A DNA stretch of 64,000 bases, taken from Novosphingobium pentaromativorans US6-1. GTDB taxonomy: Bacteria; Pseudomonadota; Alphaproteobacteria; Sphingomonadales; Sphingomonadaceae. Below are positions 44,358 to 53,473 of the stretch, in pieces. Position numbers and translations under genes: made by a program. Below the pieces are notes generated by a model. It searched no databases and was not told the origin of the DNA. It saw only the letters and a list, made by a program, of their open reading frames with translations. Position 1 is the first letter of the stretch. The number at the start of each line of letters is the position of its first letter. The DNA is taken from NCBI RefSeq assembly GCF_000767465.1, contig NZ_CP009291.1:3915507-3979506 (forward strand). Direction: 5' to 3'.

Positions 44358-46640
44358 ATGAATCGGATAAAGGGAAGCGTGTCGCGCCGCACGCTCATGC
44401 AGGGCGCGGTCGCGGCGGCGCTGATGTCCCGGCCCGTCTTCGGCATGGGACTTTCCCAGGTTTCGGGCAAACTGCCGCGGTCGATCGAGCGCCTTGTCGG
44501 TCAGATGACGCCGGAGGAGAAGGCGGGGCAGCTGAACTTCGTAACGTCCGCCATCGCCGGCCCGGCGGCTCTGCGCATCAACCCCGAATTCAGCAACCGA
44601 AGCTCCGAGCAGCAACTGGAAATGATTCGGTCGGGGCAGCTGACCGGCATCTTCAACGCTGCCGGTACCGAATGGCTGGGCCGCGCGCAGCGCGCCGCGC
44701 TCGAAAGCAGGCTCAAGATCCCGGCGATGTTTGCAGCGGACGTGATTCACGGCTTCCGCACGGTCTTCCCGGTGCCGCTTGGCGAGAGCGCAAGCTTCGA
44801 GCCGGATCTGGCCGAACGGACCGCGCGTCGCACGGCAATCGAGGCGGCCGCGACCGGCATCGACTGGACTTTCGCGCCGATGATCGACGTCTCGCGCGAT
44901 GCGCGCTGGGGCCGGACCGTCGAAGGCGTCGGTGAAGACGTCCTGCTCGCCAAGCGGATGGCCTCTGCGCGCGTGCGCGGATTCCAGGGCGAAGGCGTGA
45001 ACCGTCCGGACACGATGCTGGCCTGCCCCAAGCACTTCGCCGGCTATGGCGCCGCCGAAGGAGGGCTGGACTACAACACGGTCGATGTTTCGCAGCGTAC
45101 CTTGCGCGAAGTGCACCTGCCGCCTTTCCAGGCAGCGTTCGAAGCCGGCGCGGTTTCGACGATGGCCGCGTTCAACGAACTGTCGGGCATTCCCGCCACG
45201 GCCAATCGCTGGCTGCTGAGCGATGTTCTGCGCGGTGAATGGGATTTCGATGGCGTTGTCGTGTCCGATTACACCGCGATTGCAGAACTGATCGCGCATG
45301 GCTTCGCCGCCGATGAGCGAGAAGCGGCCAAGCGCGCCTTCATGGCCGGGGTCGATATCGACATGCAGAGCGGCCTCTACCTTTCACATTTGCCGGAACT
45401 GGTACGTTCGGGCGAAGTGCCCATGGCACGGCTCGACCAGGCGGTGCGCCGTGTCCTGTTACTGAAGCATCGACTCGGCCTGTTCGACGATCCGTTCGTG
45501 CGGATCAATTCGCCGGCGGCATCGCGCCCGGTTCCTCCGCTGGACCGGGCCCTTGCGCGCGAGGCGGCGCAGCGCTCGATCGTGATGCTGAAGAACGAGG
45601 GAGACGTCCTTCCGTTGGGCAAGGACAGGCGCATTGCCCTGATTGGGCCTTTCGCGGAAGGTCATCGCGATCTTGTGGGGCCGTGGACCTTGTTCGGCAC
45701 CGACGCCGATGCGGTCGACCTCGCGACGGCCGTCCGCGCTGCCGTGGGCGAGGGCGCGCAGGTCACCGTTACTGCCGGCTCCAAGGCGGAAGACGCGATT
45801 GACGGCGGTATCGAGGCGGCGGTTGCCGCCGCGCGCGCGGCCGATGTGGTGGTCCTCGCTATCGGCGAACCAGCCATGTTCTCGGGCGAGGCTGCATCGC
45901 GCGCCGAGCCCAAGATACCTGCGGCACAGCAGGCGCTCGCGGAAGCCGTCGCGGCAACCGGCAAGCCGGTCGTGGTTGTCCTGAAGAACGGTCGTGCCCT
46001 GGCGCTGGAAGGCGCCGTGGTCGATGCTTCGGCAATCCTGGTGACCTGGTTCCTGGGAACAGAAAGCGGCACGGCCATTGCGGACATTCTCTTCGGCGAA
46101 ACCGGGCCAAGTGCGCGCCTGCCGGTCAGCTTCCCGCGCAATGCGGGTCAGGCCCCTTACTATTACGACCACAAGTCGACGGGGCGGCCCGACCCGGTCG
46201 GCAGGCTGAGCGGATTCAAGGCGCATTACCAGGGCATACCGAACAGCGCTCTGTTCCCGTTCGGTCATGGCCTCACGTACGGGAAGATCGCGTATTCGAA
46301 CCTGTCGGTCGGGAACGCGAAGCTGGAAAGCGGCGGTAGCCTGACCGTCAGCGCCACAGTGACCAACAGCGGTACGCGCGACGCGGAGGAAGTGGTGCAG
46401 CTCTACGTCCACGACCGTGCTGCAAGCGTGACGCGCCCGGTGCGCGAGCTGAAGGACTTCCGCAAGGTGCGGCTTGCGCCGGGACAGAGCGAGACCGTTC
46501 AGTTCACGCTGACGCGGGCCGACCTGACGTTTGTCGGCGATGGCATGGAATGGACGGTCGAACCCGGTACCTTCGACGTCTGGATAGCGCCTTCCGCGGA
46601 AAGTGCGGACGCGCCGCACGCCACGTTCGAGCTGGTCTGA
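44358..46640 (+). CDS. GH3 beta-glycosidase with Tat-type signal
   Basis: 760-residue glycoside hydrolase family 3 enzyme, BglX-like. The signal is of Tat type (SRRTLMQG followed by AVAAALMSRPVFG), so it is exported folded. TIM-barrel domain includes RLKIPAMFAADVIHGF and the catalytic nucleophile Asp in VVVSDYTAI; the second alpha/beta domain has KHRLGLFDDPF and FPFGHGLTYG; a fibronectin III-like domain ends the protein. It removes terminal beta-linked sugars from glycosides in the periplasm. Start ATG 44358 with GAGGAGAGA upstream. Confidence 0.95.
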   Translation: MNRIKGSVSRRTLMQGAVAAALMSRPVFGMGLSQVSGKLPRSIERLVGQMTPEEKAGQLNFVTSAIAGPAALRINPEFSNRSSEQQLEMIRSGQLTGIFNAAGTEWLGRAQRAALESRLKIPAMFAADVIHGFRTVFPVPLGESASFEPDLAERTARRTAIEAAATGIDWTFAPMIDVSRDARWGRTVEGVGEDVLLAKRMASARVRGFQGEGVNRPDTMLACPKHFAGYGAAEGGLDYNTVDVSQRTLREVHLPPFQAAFEAGAVSTMAAFNELSGIPATANRWLLSDVLRGEWDFDGVVVSDYTAIAELIAHGFAADEREAAKRAFMAGVDIDMQSGLYLSHLPELVRSGEVPMARLDQAVRRVLLLKHRLGLFDDPFVRINSPAASRPVPPLDRALAREAAQRSIVMLKNEGDVLPLGKDRRIALIGPFAEGHRDLVGPWTLFGTDADAVDLATAVRAAVGEGAQVTVTAGSKAEDAIDGGIEAAVAAARAADVVVLAIGEPAMFSGEAASRAEPKIPAAQQALAEAVAATGKPVVVVLKNGRALALEGAVVDASAILVTWFLGTESGTAIADILFGETGPSARLPVSFPRNAGQAPYYYDHKSTGRPDPVGRLSGFKAHYQGIPNSALFPFGHGLTYGKIAYSNLSVGNAKLESGGSLTVSATVTNSGTRDAEEVVQLYVHDRAASVTRPVRELKDFRKVRLAPGQSETVQFTLTRADLTFVGDGMEWTVEPGTFDVWIAPSAESADAPHATFELV

Positions 46641-46646
46641 TCGGCG

Positions 46647-46680
46647 TCTGCGAGCGGTGGTTCGGTCCACCGCTCGCAGA
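46647..46680. terminator. Perfect hairpin between convergent GH3 genes
   Basis: 14-bp perfect stem TCTGCGAGCGGTGG / CCACCGCTCGCAGA with loop TTCGGT, 6 bp after the first GH3 stop and 12 bp from the second. No T-run on either side, so it is a barrier or rho-type terminator. Confidence 0.6.
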
Positions 46681-46692
46681 GCACCGAGGATA

Positions 46693-48945
46693 TCACGGCT
46701 TGAGCGAACGGGCCTTCAGCTTGGCCGCGCCGTTCAGCACCGGGGTGATTGCAGACATGCCTACTTCGACCGCATAGCGACCCGACGCGACTTTCCACCT
46801 GTGTCCCTCGGAATCGAAGCTGGCGAGCAGCCGGGGATCGGCCGTCACCGTCACGCGGCGCGTTTCGCCGGGGGCAAGCGTCACCCGCTCCCAGCCGATG
46901 AGCCGCTTGGTCCCGGTCCCCCGGGCATAGACCTGCGGGACGTCCGCACCTTCGCGGTCGCCGACATTGCGCACGTCGAATGACACGGTCAGGGTGTCGC
47001 CGCCCGAGACTTCGAGATTGTGGTACTCGAAGCGGGTGTAGCTCAGGCCATGGCCGAAGGCGAACAGGGGCGCGGCCTCGGTGCGGTCGAACCAGCGATA
47101 TCCAACGTCCGCGCCTTCCGGATAAGTGACGTCGAAGGGTGCGGTGCTGGCGAGGATGCCGTAAACGGCCTTCTCGTCGGAACTGGGCGGCGGCGCGTCC
47201 GAGCCGGGGAGAACGGGATTGGGAAGCTGCTCCGCGCTGGCGGGGAAGGTGATCGGCAGGTGTCCCGATGGGTTGACGGTACCGGTCAGCACCGCCGCAA
47301 TCGCCTCGCCGCCGCGCTGGCCGGGATACCACGCTTCGAGGACGGCGGGCACCTTGTCCAGCCAGGGCATCGTCACCGGATTGCCGGTTTCCAGAACCAC
47401 GACGGTTCGCTGATTTGCGCCTGCCACGGATTCGATCAGCGCGTTTTTCTCGGCACCGAGGGAAAGGTCCGTCGCGTCGACCGATTCGCTATCCCAGCGT
47501 TCCCCGAAGACGATGACGAGGTCGGCCTGCCGGGCCGCATCGACCGTGGCCGGCAGGTCGCTTCCGTCGACAAAGTCGATCTTTGCATCCGGCAGCGCCG
47601 CACGCAAAGCCTCGAGAGGCGAGGAGGGCACGTAGATGATGGTGTTGGTGAGGGAGACATGGCCATTGCGCTCCGGGCCTTTCAACTCGAGAGCGGGGCC
47701 GCCGACCGGACGCACCTGGCTCGATCCGCCACCGGAAATGACCCCGACGTCGGCATGGCCGCCGACGACGAGGATGCGGTGCGCGCTGCTTGCAACGGGC
47801 AACAGGTCGCCGTCGTTCTTCAAGAGAACGATCCCCGCCTCTGCGACCTTCTGCGCGAGCTGCGCGTGGGTGTCATAGTCGATGGGGGATCCCTTCGGAT
47901 CGACCGGATCGTCGACCAGGCCGCGCGCGAACATGGTGCGCAAAACGCGATGGGCGGCCTTGTCCGCGGCCGATTCGGGAACACGGCCCTCGGCGATGGC
48001 CTGGTCGAGCATCGTGCTGAAGTAGGGCTTGCCGTCGATCTGTTCGCCCGATTGCTGATCGAGACCCTTCATGATCGCCTCGGTGCTGTGCACGGCGCCC
48101 CAGTCCGACATTACCCAGCCCTTGAAGCCCCAGTCGTCGCGCAGGACGTGGTTGAGCAGGAAGTCGTTCTCGCACGCGAATTCGCCGTTGATGCGATTGT
48201 AGGAGCACATCACCGAGCCGGGATTGCCGATCTCGAGAGCGAACTGGAATGCCAGCAGATCGCTCTCGCGCATCGCCGATTCGCCGATGTTGGCCGACAG
48301 GACGTTTCTGCCGGTTTCCTGGTTGTTCACGGCGAAGTGCTTCATCGTCGATACGATGCCCGCGCTTTGCACGCCTTCGATCATGTGGCCGCCGAGCACG
48401 CCGGTCAGTAGCGGATCCTCACCGAAGTATTCGAAGTTGCGCCCGTTTCGTGGATCGCGCGTGAGATTGACGCCGCCTGCGAGCATCACGTTGAAGCCCT
48501 TGCCGCGCGCTTCGCTGCCGATCAGCGCGCCGGCCTGCTGCGCCAACGCGCTGTCCCAAGTGGATGCGATGGCAAGGCCGGCCGGGAGCGCCGTTGCCGT
48601 GTCACCAGGGCGCTGATTCATCAGGTTGGCCACACCCAGGCTGGCGTCGGTCTCGCGCAGGGAGGGAATGCCCAGGCGGGGTACACCTGCAATGTAGCCT
48701 GCGCCGATGACCATGTCCTCGGGGCGCTTGGCCTTGGGTACCAGCATCGGCATGGGGCCATGGAGAAGCCCCCTGCGCTCTTCCACCGTCATTTCGCGCA
48801 GGGCTTCGGCGGCACGCGCATCCGCAGTCCGCTCGAGCTGGTCGGTGTCATGCTGAGCAGCAGACGTCCGCGCCGAAGCAGTTGGCACGACAGGTAGCAT
48901 GGCAGTGGTGCAGCAACCGATAATCGCAGCCCGAATTCCGTTCAC
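46693..48945 (-). CDS. Second GH3 beta-glycosidase
   Basis: 750 residues, GH3. Signal peptide (IRAAIIGCCTTAMLPVVPTASA) without twin arginine, so Sec-exported, unlike the neighbour. Barrel: RLGIPSLRETDASLGVAN, LTRDPRNGRNFEYFGEDPLL, KHFAVNNQETGRN, and the nucleophile Asp in GWVMSDWGAVHS. The C-terminal half has FAFGHGLSYTRFEY and a fibronectin III domain. It is clearly a different subfamily from the adjacent GH3 (NNQE and SDW versus SDY), so the two probably cut different linkages or sugars. Divergent from the small lipoprotein gene; a motif site lies between them. Confidence 0.95.
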   Translation of the reverse strand: MNGIRAAIIGCCTTAMLPVVPTASARTSAAQHDTDQLERTADARAAEALREMTVEERRGLLHGPMPMLVPKAKRPEDMVIGAGYIAGVPRLGIPSLRETDASLGVANLMNQRPGDTATALPAGLAIASTWDSALAQQAGALIGSEARGKGFNVMLAGGVNLTRDPRNGRNFEYFGEDPLLTGVLGGHMIEGVQSAGIVSTMKHFAVNNQETGRNVLSANIGESAMRESDLLAFQFALEIGNPGSVMCSYNRINGEFACENDFLLNHVLRDDWGFKGWVMSDWGAVHSTEAIMKGLDQQSGEQIDGKPYFSTMLDQAIAEGRVPESAADKAAHRVLRTMFARGLVDDPVDPKGSPIDYDTHAQLAQKVAEAGIVLLKNDGDLLPVASSAHRILVVGGHADVGVISGGGSSQVRPVGGPALELKGPERNGHVSLTNTIIYVPSSPLEALRAALPDAKIDFVDGSDLPATVDAARQADLVIVFGERWDSESVDATDLSLGAEKNALIESVAGANQRTVVVLETGNPVTMPWLDKVPAVLEAWYPGQRGGEAIAAVLTGTVNPSGHLPITFPASAEQLPNPVLPGSDAPPPSSDEKAVYGILASTAPFDVTYPEGADVGYRWFDRTEAAPLFAFGHGLSYTRFEYHNLEVSGGDTLTVSFDVRNVGDREGADVPQVYARGTGTKRLIGWERVTLAPGETRRVTVTADPRLLASFDSEGHRWKVASGRYAVEVGMSAITPVLNGAAKLKARSLKP

Positions 48946-49010
48946 GATAACATCTCCCGTTCGATATGCTGGGGCAATGCCTCAGCCAAACTTGCGCGTA
49001 CCAACTAAAA

Positions 49011-49032
49011 AACAGAACGGTCAAGTGCGATA
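49011..49032. promoter_or_regulatory. Cluster motif site B
   Basis: Half-sites AACAGAACG and AGTGCGATA with GTCA between, in the gap shared by the second GH3 gene (minus) and the lipoprotein gene (plus). Matches AAnnGnACG-N6-TnCGA. Confidence 0.45.
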
Positions 49033-49129
49033 ATCTCTGGCGCTTTGCCGGAATCGGCACTATGTAGCCTGATAAGCGCGGCCGATCGTGGCCGTTCGCG
49101 AAGCCATTCTAGCCCCAGGAGAGGTATCC

Positions 49130-49450
49130 ATGCGTAGTTTCTTGATCGCAGCTCTGGTCGTGGCAGCGCTGCCTGCTTGTTCGTATCCGCAGTCGGCGCT
49201 CGCCGGCGATAGCGCGCAGGCAGTTGAAAAGCACTATTCCACTTCCGAGACCGAGATCGGCGTTCTGCTCGACAATCCGGAGGCCAAGGCAGTGCTGGAC
49301 AAGCATATGCCCGGCTTCACTGCGAACCCTCAGGTGTCGATGGCGCGCGGCCTCACTCTCGCCGGGATCCAGCAGTATTCGCCCGATACCGTGACCGACG
49401 AAGTTCTGGCCGAAATCGACGCGGACCTGGCCAAGATCCCGGTCAAGTAA
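49130..49450 (+). CDS. Small lipoprotein, stand-alone copy of esterase C-terminal domain
   Basis: 106 residues with a lipoprotein-type signal (MRSFLIAALVVAALPAC, lipobox Cys17). The mature ~65-residue domain (TEIGVLLDNPEAKAVLDKH, VSMARGLTLAGIQQYSPD, AEIDADLAKIPVK) lines up closely with the last 65 residues of the carboxylesterase at 59.3-61.0 kb (TPIGEMLDDAQAKAVLAKH, LGMARGMTLEALKGYMPQ, DALDADLGQLSPVK). No known function; predicted helical. Start ATG 49130 has AGGAGAGG. A strong terminator follows, so it is its own unit. Confidence 0.85.
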   Translation: MRSFLIAALVVAALPACSYPQSALAGDSAQAVEKHYSTSETEIGVLLDNPEAKAVLDKHMPGFTANPQVSMARGLTLAGIQQYSPDTVTDEVLAEIDADLAKIPVK

Positions 49451-49493
49451 TTCATTTATCCGGGATTTCAGTCCCGGGATGGATTTGCTTGCG

Positions 49494-49552
49494 CCACCCG
49501 CCGCCACTTGAGGGCGGCGGGTGGCCACTGCCCCTGGAGGGGCATTTTTTTT
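49494..49552 (+). terminator. Tandem hairpins with T8 terminator
   Basis: A perfect 12-bp stem CCACCCGCCGCC / GGCGGCGGGTGG (49494-49524) is followed after 4 nt by TGCCCC-TGGA-GGGGCA and eight T residues (49529-49552). The second is a textbook rho-independent terminator for the lipoprotein gene. Confidence 0.85.
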
Positions 49553-49832
49553 GCCCGGCTTCCGCGCCCGGGTCCTGTCCTGTCGATGGCTTGCGCGGTG
49601 AATTCCGGGCAGTCGCCGCCACAGCCCCGGATGTCCGTTCGGGGCGAATTCGCCCAGGGTAATCGGTGCGGGCAGCGATATCGAAGATTGTTATTGATAC
49701 CTCTCTCGCGAGCGAATCGCGGGTGCACGGGGTCTTCCGTTCGTCTGAAAAGGGGTGGATCCGGTCTCCCGGAGCGCCTCGGTTCGCGCCAGAGCGGGTC
49801 TTTCAGCGAAGCTAAGGTGCTGATCGACCATT

Positions 49833-49854
49833 AATTGAACGCATTTGTGCGAAA
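49833..49854. promoter_or_regulatory. Cluster motif site C (TonB receptor promoter)
   Basis: Half-sites AATTGAACG and TGTGCGAAA with CATT between, 89 bp upstream of the receptor start. A second inverted copy of the left half (GCGTTCAATT, 49870-49879) makes a perfect 10-bp inverted repeat with 49833-49842. The rest of the 490-bp gap (49553-49832) shows no gene. Confidence 0.55.
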
Positions 49855-49942
49855 ATTAAATTGACGTAGGCGTTCAATTGTATTTTAGGGCGCGCTCGAG
49901 CGGCCGGTTCCACAGGGGAAGCCGCGCTTTGGTGAGGGGTGT

Positions 49943-52480
49943 ATGATCCGTATCAAGTCATCTTTGGTCTTTGGTGTCAGCGTTGCAGCGATTTTGACTG
50001 GCGTGCAGGCGCACGCCCAGTCTGCGCTCGTCGATGGAGCGGTGGAGGGCGCGGCCCGGGAATCGCAGTCCGACGGTGCAGGTTTTGATTCCGGCGAAGG
50101 CGCAGTGCCCCAGGAAATCGTGGTCACTTCGAGGCGCCGAAGCGAGCGCCTTCAGGACGTCCCGCAGGCTGTGACGGCTGTGAGCGGTGACGAGATCAAG
50201 AAGCTCGCGATCACCGAATTTCAAGACGTAGCCGCAATCGTTCCGGGGCTTTCGCTGGGCAACAGCAGCGTTCTCAACGGCGGCGAGCCGGCGCCTTCCT
50301 TGCGCGGTATTTCCTTCGACAAGGGCGCCAGCGGATCGCCTACCGTCGATATCTACGTCAACGAAGTGCCGACCGATTCGCGTCTGGCCTATTCGGCGAT
50401 GTACGACGTCGCGAGCATCGAAGTTCTGCGTGGTCCGCAAGGCACCTTGCGCGGACGTACAGCGCCTTCCGGTGCGTTGACCGTCAGTACGCGCCGTCCC
50501 GATCCTGTCGAGTGGGGCGGCTATGTGAGCATGCTCGGAAGCGACAAGGGCTCGATCAACGGTCAGGCCGCGCTCAATGTTCCGATTGCGACCGACGTGC
50601 TGGCTGTGCGTCTTGCTGGTCTGATGGACGAAAGCGACGGCAATTTCGTCGAGAGCGTGAACGGGGGCATGCATCCCTATCGCCGCGATCTGAGTGGACG
50701 GGCTTCGATCGGCTTCACGCCGTCCAGCAATCTCGACGCGATGGTCACCTACCAGTATCTCGATCAGCGCGCGCGCCAGTACGACGCTGTGGAAGGCGAT
50801 GGCGCGGTCGGCGGCGTGGTCTCCACGGCGCCTGCCAACTACAACGGTCCGGCGCTGAGTGCGAGCGACCGCAGTGCCGTCGACGAAGTGCCGGGCGATC
50901 GTCGGCTCAAGGGGCACCAGGTCACCGCCCAGATCAACTGGTCGGTCCTGGGGCACCGGGTCAGCTATGTCGGTGGTTACGCGCACGTCGATACGCCCAG
51001 CGTCAACGCGACGGACAAGGTCAACTTCATTCCGGGCCGCACCCTGGAGCAGCCGCTGCGCACGGTCTCCCAGTCTATCACGCAGGAACTGCGCATCTCT
51101 TCGGACAGCGGGCCCAGCTTCCTCGATTATACGGTCGGCTATTTCTTCTCGCGTGCCACGGCCAAGACGCGCGGGCAGCAGATCGGCGCTTACCTGCCGG
51201 GTGCCTTCGGTGCCCCGGGGGCGACCCCCGATCCGCAGGCACTGAACGAGAAGTTCACCTTGCCCGTGCTGATCAATTTCGACAGCAAGGGCGTCGAACA
51301 CGCGGTGTTCGGTAACGTGACCCTGCACCTTACGCCCAGTACGGAACTGTCGGCAGGTGGTCGCTATATCATCTCGTCGGTCGACAACACGTCTCAGGTG
51401 TTCCTCGGAAGCGGTTACATTTCGACGCCGATCGGATTCCCCTGCTCTCTGGCGGGACTTGGAAGCACCTACGGCGGCGGGGCCTGCGACGTCGCGATCA
51501 GCGCCAATCCGGTCCCGATCACCGATACGGCGACCAAGAACACGCGTCACCCGTTCGTCTTCAACGTGTCCCTGTCTCATCGCTTTTCCGAGCAAGTGCT
51601 CGCATACGGATCGGTGGCGAGTTCGTGGCGCCGCGGCGGCAACAATACCTATTCCAATGCGGGCAACGATCCCACGCTTGCAGAGCTCAGCTTCCTGCCC
51701 CCGGAAAAGTCGACGTCCTACGAAGTCGGCCTGAAGACGAACCTTCTGGACCGAAGGCTGCGCCTGAACATCGCCGGATATTACCAGAAGTTCGACGGGC
51801 TCCTGTTCCAGCAGGGTAATATTCCCTATCTGAACGACAACGGCGTTGCGCAGAGCGTCGACACCATCGTCGTGAACTCGAGCGCGCGCGCCGTGGTGAA
51901 GGGCTTCGATATCGACGCAGCCTTCCAGGCGACGCCTTACTGGAACATCGGCGCCGCCTTCAGCTATGCGAACGGTCGTGTCGACGACGACAGGGTCCCT
52001 TGCCGAGATTCCAATTTCGACGGTGTGGCCGATACCGGAACGCCTACGGTCGGGGATTTCGTGCAGGCCGGTACGGCGCTTGCCACCTGCAAGTCCAACC
52101 GTTCCGTTTCACGCGAACCGATCTGGACGCTCACGGCGCAGTCCGAACTGCAGCAGCCGATCGGGCAGGTCGATGGCTACCTTCGCGGGTTGCTCACGTA
52201 CTATGCCCGCAACCCGCGCCGCGACGAGGGCTCGGTCGTTCCCGCCTACGGACTTCTGAATCTCTATGCCGGCGTCCGTTCGCCGGACGGCGCTTGGGAC
52301 GTGTCGCTGTTTGCGCGCAACGTAACCGGAACCGGCGTTCGCACGAGCCGTTCGACCGACGTCTACAACGTCGCCGGCGACCTTGCCTCGGTGTTCGGAT
52401 CGCCGGGTTACCGTCTGGTATCTTATACACCGCCACGCGAAGTGGGCCTGCAGGTCCGCTTCAGCTTCGGCAGTCGATAA
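49943..52480 (+). CDS. TonB-dependent outer-membrane receptor
   Basis: 845 residues: signal peptide (VFGVSVAAILTGVQAHA-QS), TonB box region EIVVTSRR, plug domain (LQDVPQAVTAVSGDEI, PSLRGISF, VEVLRGPQGTLRGR-type motif IEVLRGPQGTLRGRTAPSGALTV) and a 22-strand barrel ending RLVSYTPPREVGLQVRFSFGSR. It imports a large or scarce substrate across the outer membrane using proton-motive force. No SusC-type N-terminal extension and no ferric-siderophore marker. Between glycosidases and an efflux operon, a glycoside or aromatic ligand is more likely than iron (inference). Confidence 0.95.
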   Translation: MIRIKSSLVFGVSVAAILTGVQAHAQSALVDGAVEGAARESQSDGAGFDSGEGAVPQEIVVTSRRRSERLQDVPQAVTAVSGDEIKKLAITEFQDVAAIVPGLSLGNSSVLNGGEPAPSLRGISFDKGASGSPTVDIYVNEVPTDSRLAYSAMYDVASIEVLRGPQGTLRGRTAPSGALTVSTRRPDPVEWGGYVSMLGSDKGSINGQAALNVPIATDVLAVRLAGLMDESDGNFVESVNGGMHPYRRDLSGRASIGFTPSSNLDAMVTYQYLDQRARQYDAVEGDGAVGGVVSTAPANYNGPALSASDRSAVDEVPGDRRLKGHQVTAQINWSVLGHRVSYVGGYAHVDTPSVNATDKVNFIPGRTLEQPLRTVSQSITQELRISSDSGPSFLDYTVGYFFSRATAKTRGQQIGAYLPGAFGAPGATPDPQALNEKFTLPVLINFDSKGVEHAVFGNVTLHLTPSTELSAGGRYIISSVDNTSQVFLGSGYISTPIGFPCSLAGLGSTYGGGACDVAISANPVPITDTATKNTRHPFVFNVSLSHRFSEQVLAYGSVASSWRRGGNNTYSNAGNDPTLAELSFLPPEKSTSYEVGLKTNLLDRRLRLNIAGYYQKFDGLLFQQGNIPYLNDNGVAQSVDTIVVNSSARAVVKGFDIDAAFQATPYWNIGAAFSYANGRVDDDRVPCRDSNFDGVADTGTPTVGDFVQAGTALATCKSNRSVSREPIWTLTAQSELQQPIGQVDGYLRGLLTYYARNPRRDEGSVVPAYGLLNLYAGVRSPDGAWDVSLFARNVTGTGVRTSRSTDVYNVAGDLASVFGSPGYRLVSYTPPREVGLQVRFSFGSR

Positions 52481-52536
52481 AGCAATGGCGATATCCCGCG
52501 GTTCCTCCTCCTCCTGCCGCGGGCTCGCTTTGCAGG

Positions 52537-52564
52537 CGCCGTCCGGCTTTCATGCCGGGCGGCG
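52537..52564 (+). terminator. Hairpin after the receptor gene
   Basis: CGCCGTCCGGC / GCCGGGCGGCG stem (one G-T pair), loop TTTCAT, followed by TTTG; modest T-run. Confidence 0.5.
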
Positions 52565-52715
52565 TTTGCCGTTTCGATCGGACGTGTTCGTTACCCGATG
52601 GACGCACGTGCCCGGTCGGGCCCTGGACATGTCCGAAACTACAGGCTTTGGCGGTTGCGCTGATATGCGAGGCGTGATTAATGGCCCGCTCCATCAATCA
52701 GGGTTCCGCGACGGA

Positions 52716-53381
52716 ATGGCATTGCAGAAACAGACGAAAACCAAAGAGAGCAAAGGCTTCGTTTCAAAGCGCGGACGGCCCAGTTCCGCTCAGGTGGCCG
52801 CAATCGACGATGTCATCTTGACGACGGCGCGCACCATGTTTCTCGACAAGGGGTTTTCGGAAACGGCGATGGAAGCCGTTGCGGCCTCTGCCGGCGTGTC
52901 CAAGGGGACTCTCTACGCGCGCTATCCTGACAAGCAGGCCCTGTTCAAGGCTGTCGCCGAAGAGAGAATTGCCGCTTGGCGTGCACTCACGCCCGGTGAG
53001 CCGATCTCCGAGGGTGTTCCGCTTCCGACCCGCTTCTTCCGCCGCGGCGTTGCCGTCCTGAGGATGCTGCGGACGCCCGAGATCAGCGCCTTCATGCGCC
53101 TGCTGGACTCCGAATTCGACCGTCTGCCCGAACTGAGCAGGGCCTTCAACGTCGACGGTTTCAAGTATCTCCTTCACATGCTGGCTGACGATGTGCGCAG
53201 TACCGCGAAAGAGGCTTCGGCACCTTGCGTGGACCCGGAAGGCGTGGCCGATGCGTTTCTCAGCGCGGTTTTCGGTTGGTACTATCTGCATCGCTCGGAC
53301 GAGCACATGACCGACGACAGTTGCGCCGCGTTCGTTTCGCGTCTCACGTCGCTTATGGTCGGCGGTCGCTCCGCCTGGTAA
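52716..53381 (+). CDS. TetR-family repressor
   Basis: 221 residues from ATG 52716. N-terminal HTH: ILTTARTMFLDKGFSETAMEAVAASAGVSKGTLYARYPDKQALFKAV, then a C-terminal ligand-binding domain rich in aromatic and Cys residues (FMRLLDSEFDRLPELSRAF, FGWYYLHRSDEHM). A basic segment (SKRGRP) precedes the HTH. In-frame starts exist further upstream, but the 5' stretch overlaps the receptor gene. It sits directly before the RND efflux operon, whose promoter contains a matching palindrome, so it most likely represses it until a ligand binds. A half-site (GATCGGACG, 52576-52584) lies before its own gene. Confidence 0.9.
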   Translation: MALQKQTKTKESKGFVSKRGRPSSAQVAAIDDVILTTARTMFLDKGFSETAMEAVAASAGVSKGTLYARYPDKQALFKAVAEERIAAWRALTPGEPISEGVPLPTRFFRRGVAVLRMLRTPEISAFMRLLDSEFDRLPELSRAFNVDGFKYLLHMLADDVRSTAKEASAPCVDPEGVADAFLSAVFGWYYLHRSDEHMTDDSCAAFVSRLTSLMVGGRSAW

Positions 53382-53415
53382 GTGCCCGTGCGCCGTGACA
53401 GGTGCGTCGCAGCAG

Positions 53416-53445
53416 TTGACAATCGAACGCAAACGTACGAATAAC
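53416..53445 (+). promoter_or_regulatory. Efflux operon promoter with cluster motif site D
   Basis: TTGACA (53416-53421) and AATAAC (53440-53445), 18 nt apart. The palindrome AATCGAACG-CAAA-CGTACGAAT (53421-53442, arms 7/9 symmetric) fills the spacer, a classic repressor-operator position. Confidence 0.65.
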
Positions 53446-53473
53446 GACCTCCAAGTGGAGTCGGGAGACTATC

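Noticed and set aside
48984..49005. Another motif-like site (CGTACCAAC)
   Set aside because: Matches only part of the pattern and misses invariant positions; the 49011 site in the same gap is better.
49870..49879. Receptor promoter: full second motif site
   Set aside because: Only the left half matches; the right half needs a one-base shift, so I list it only as part of an inverted repeat.
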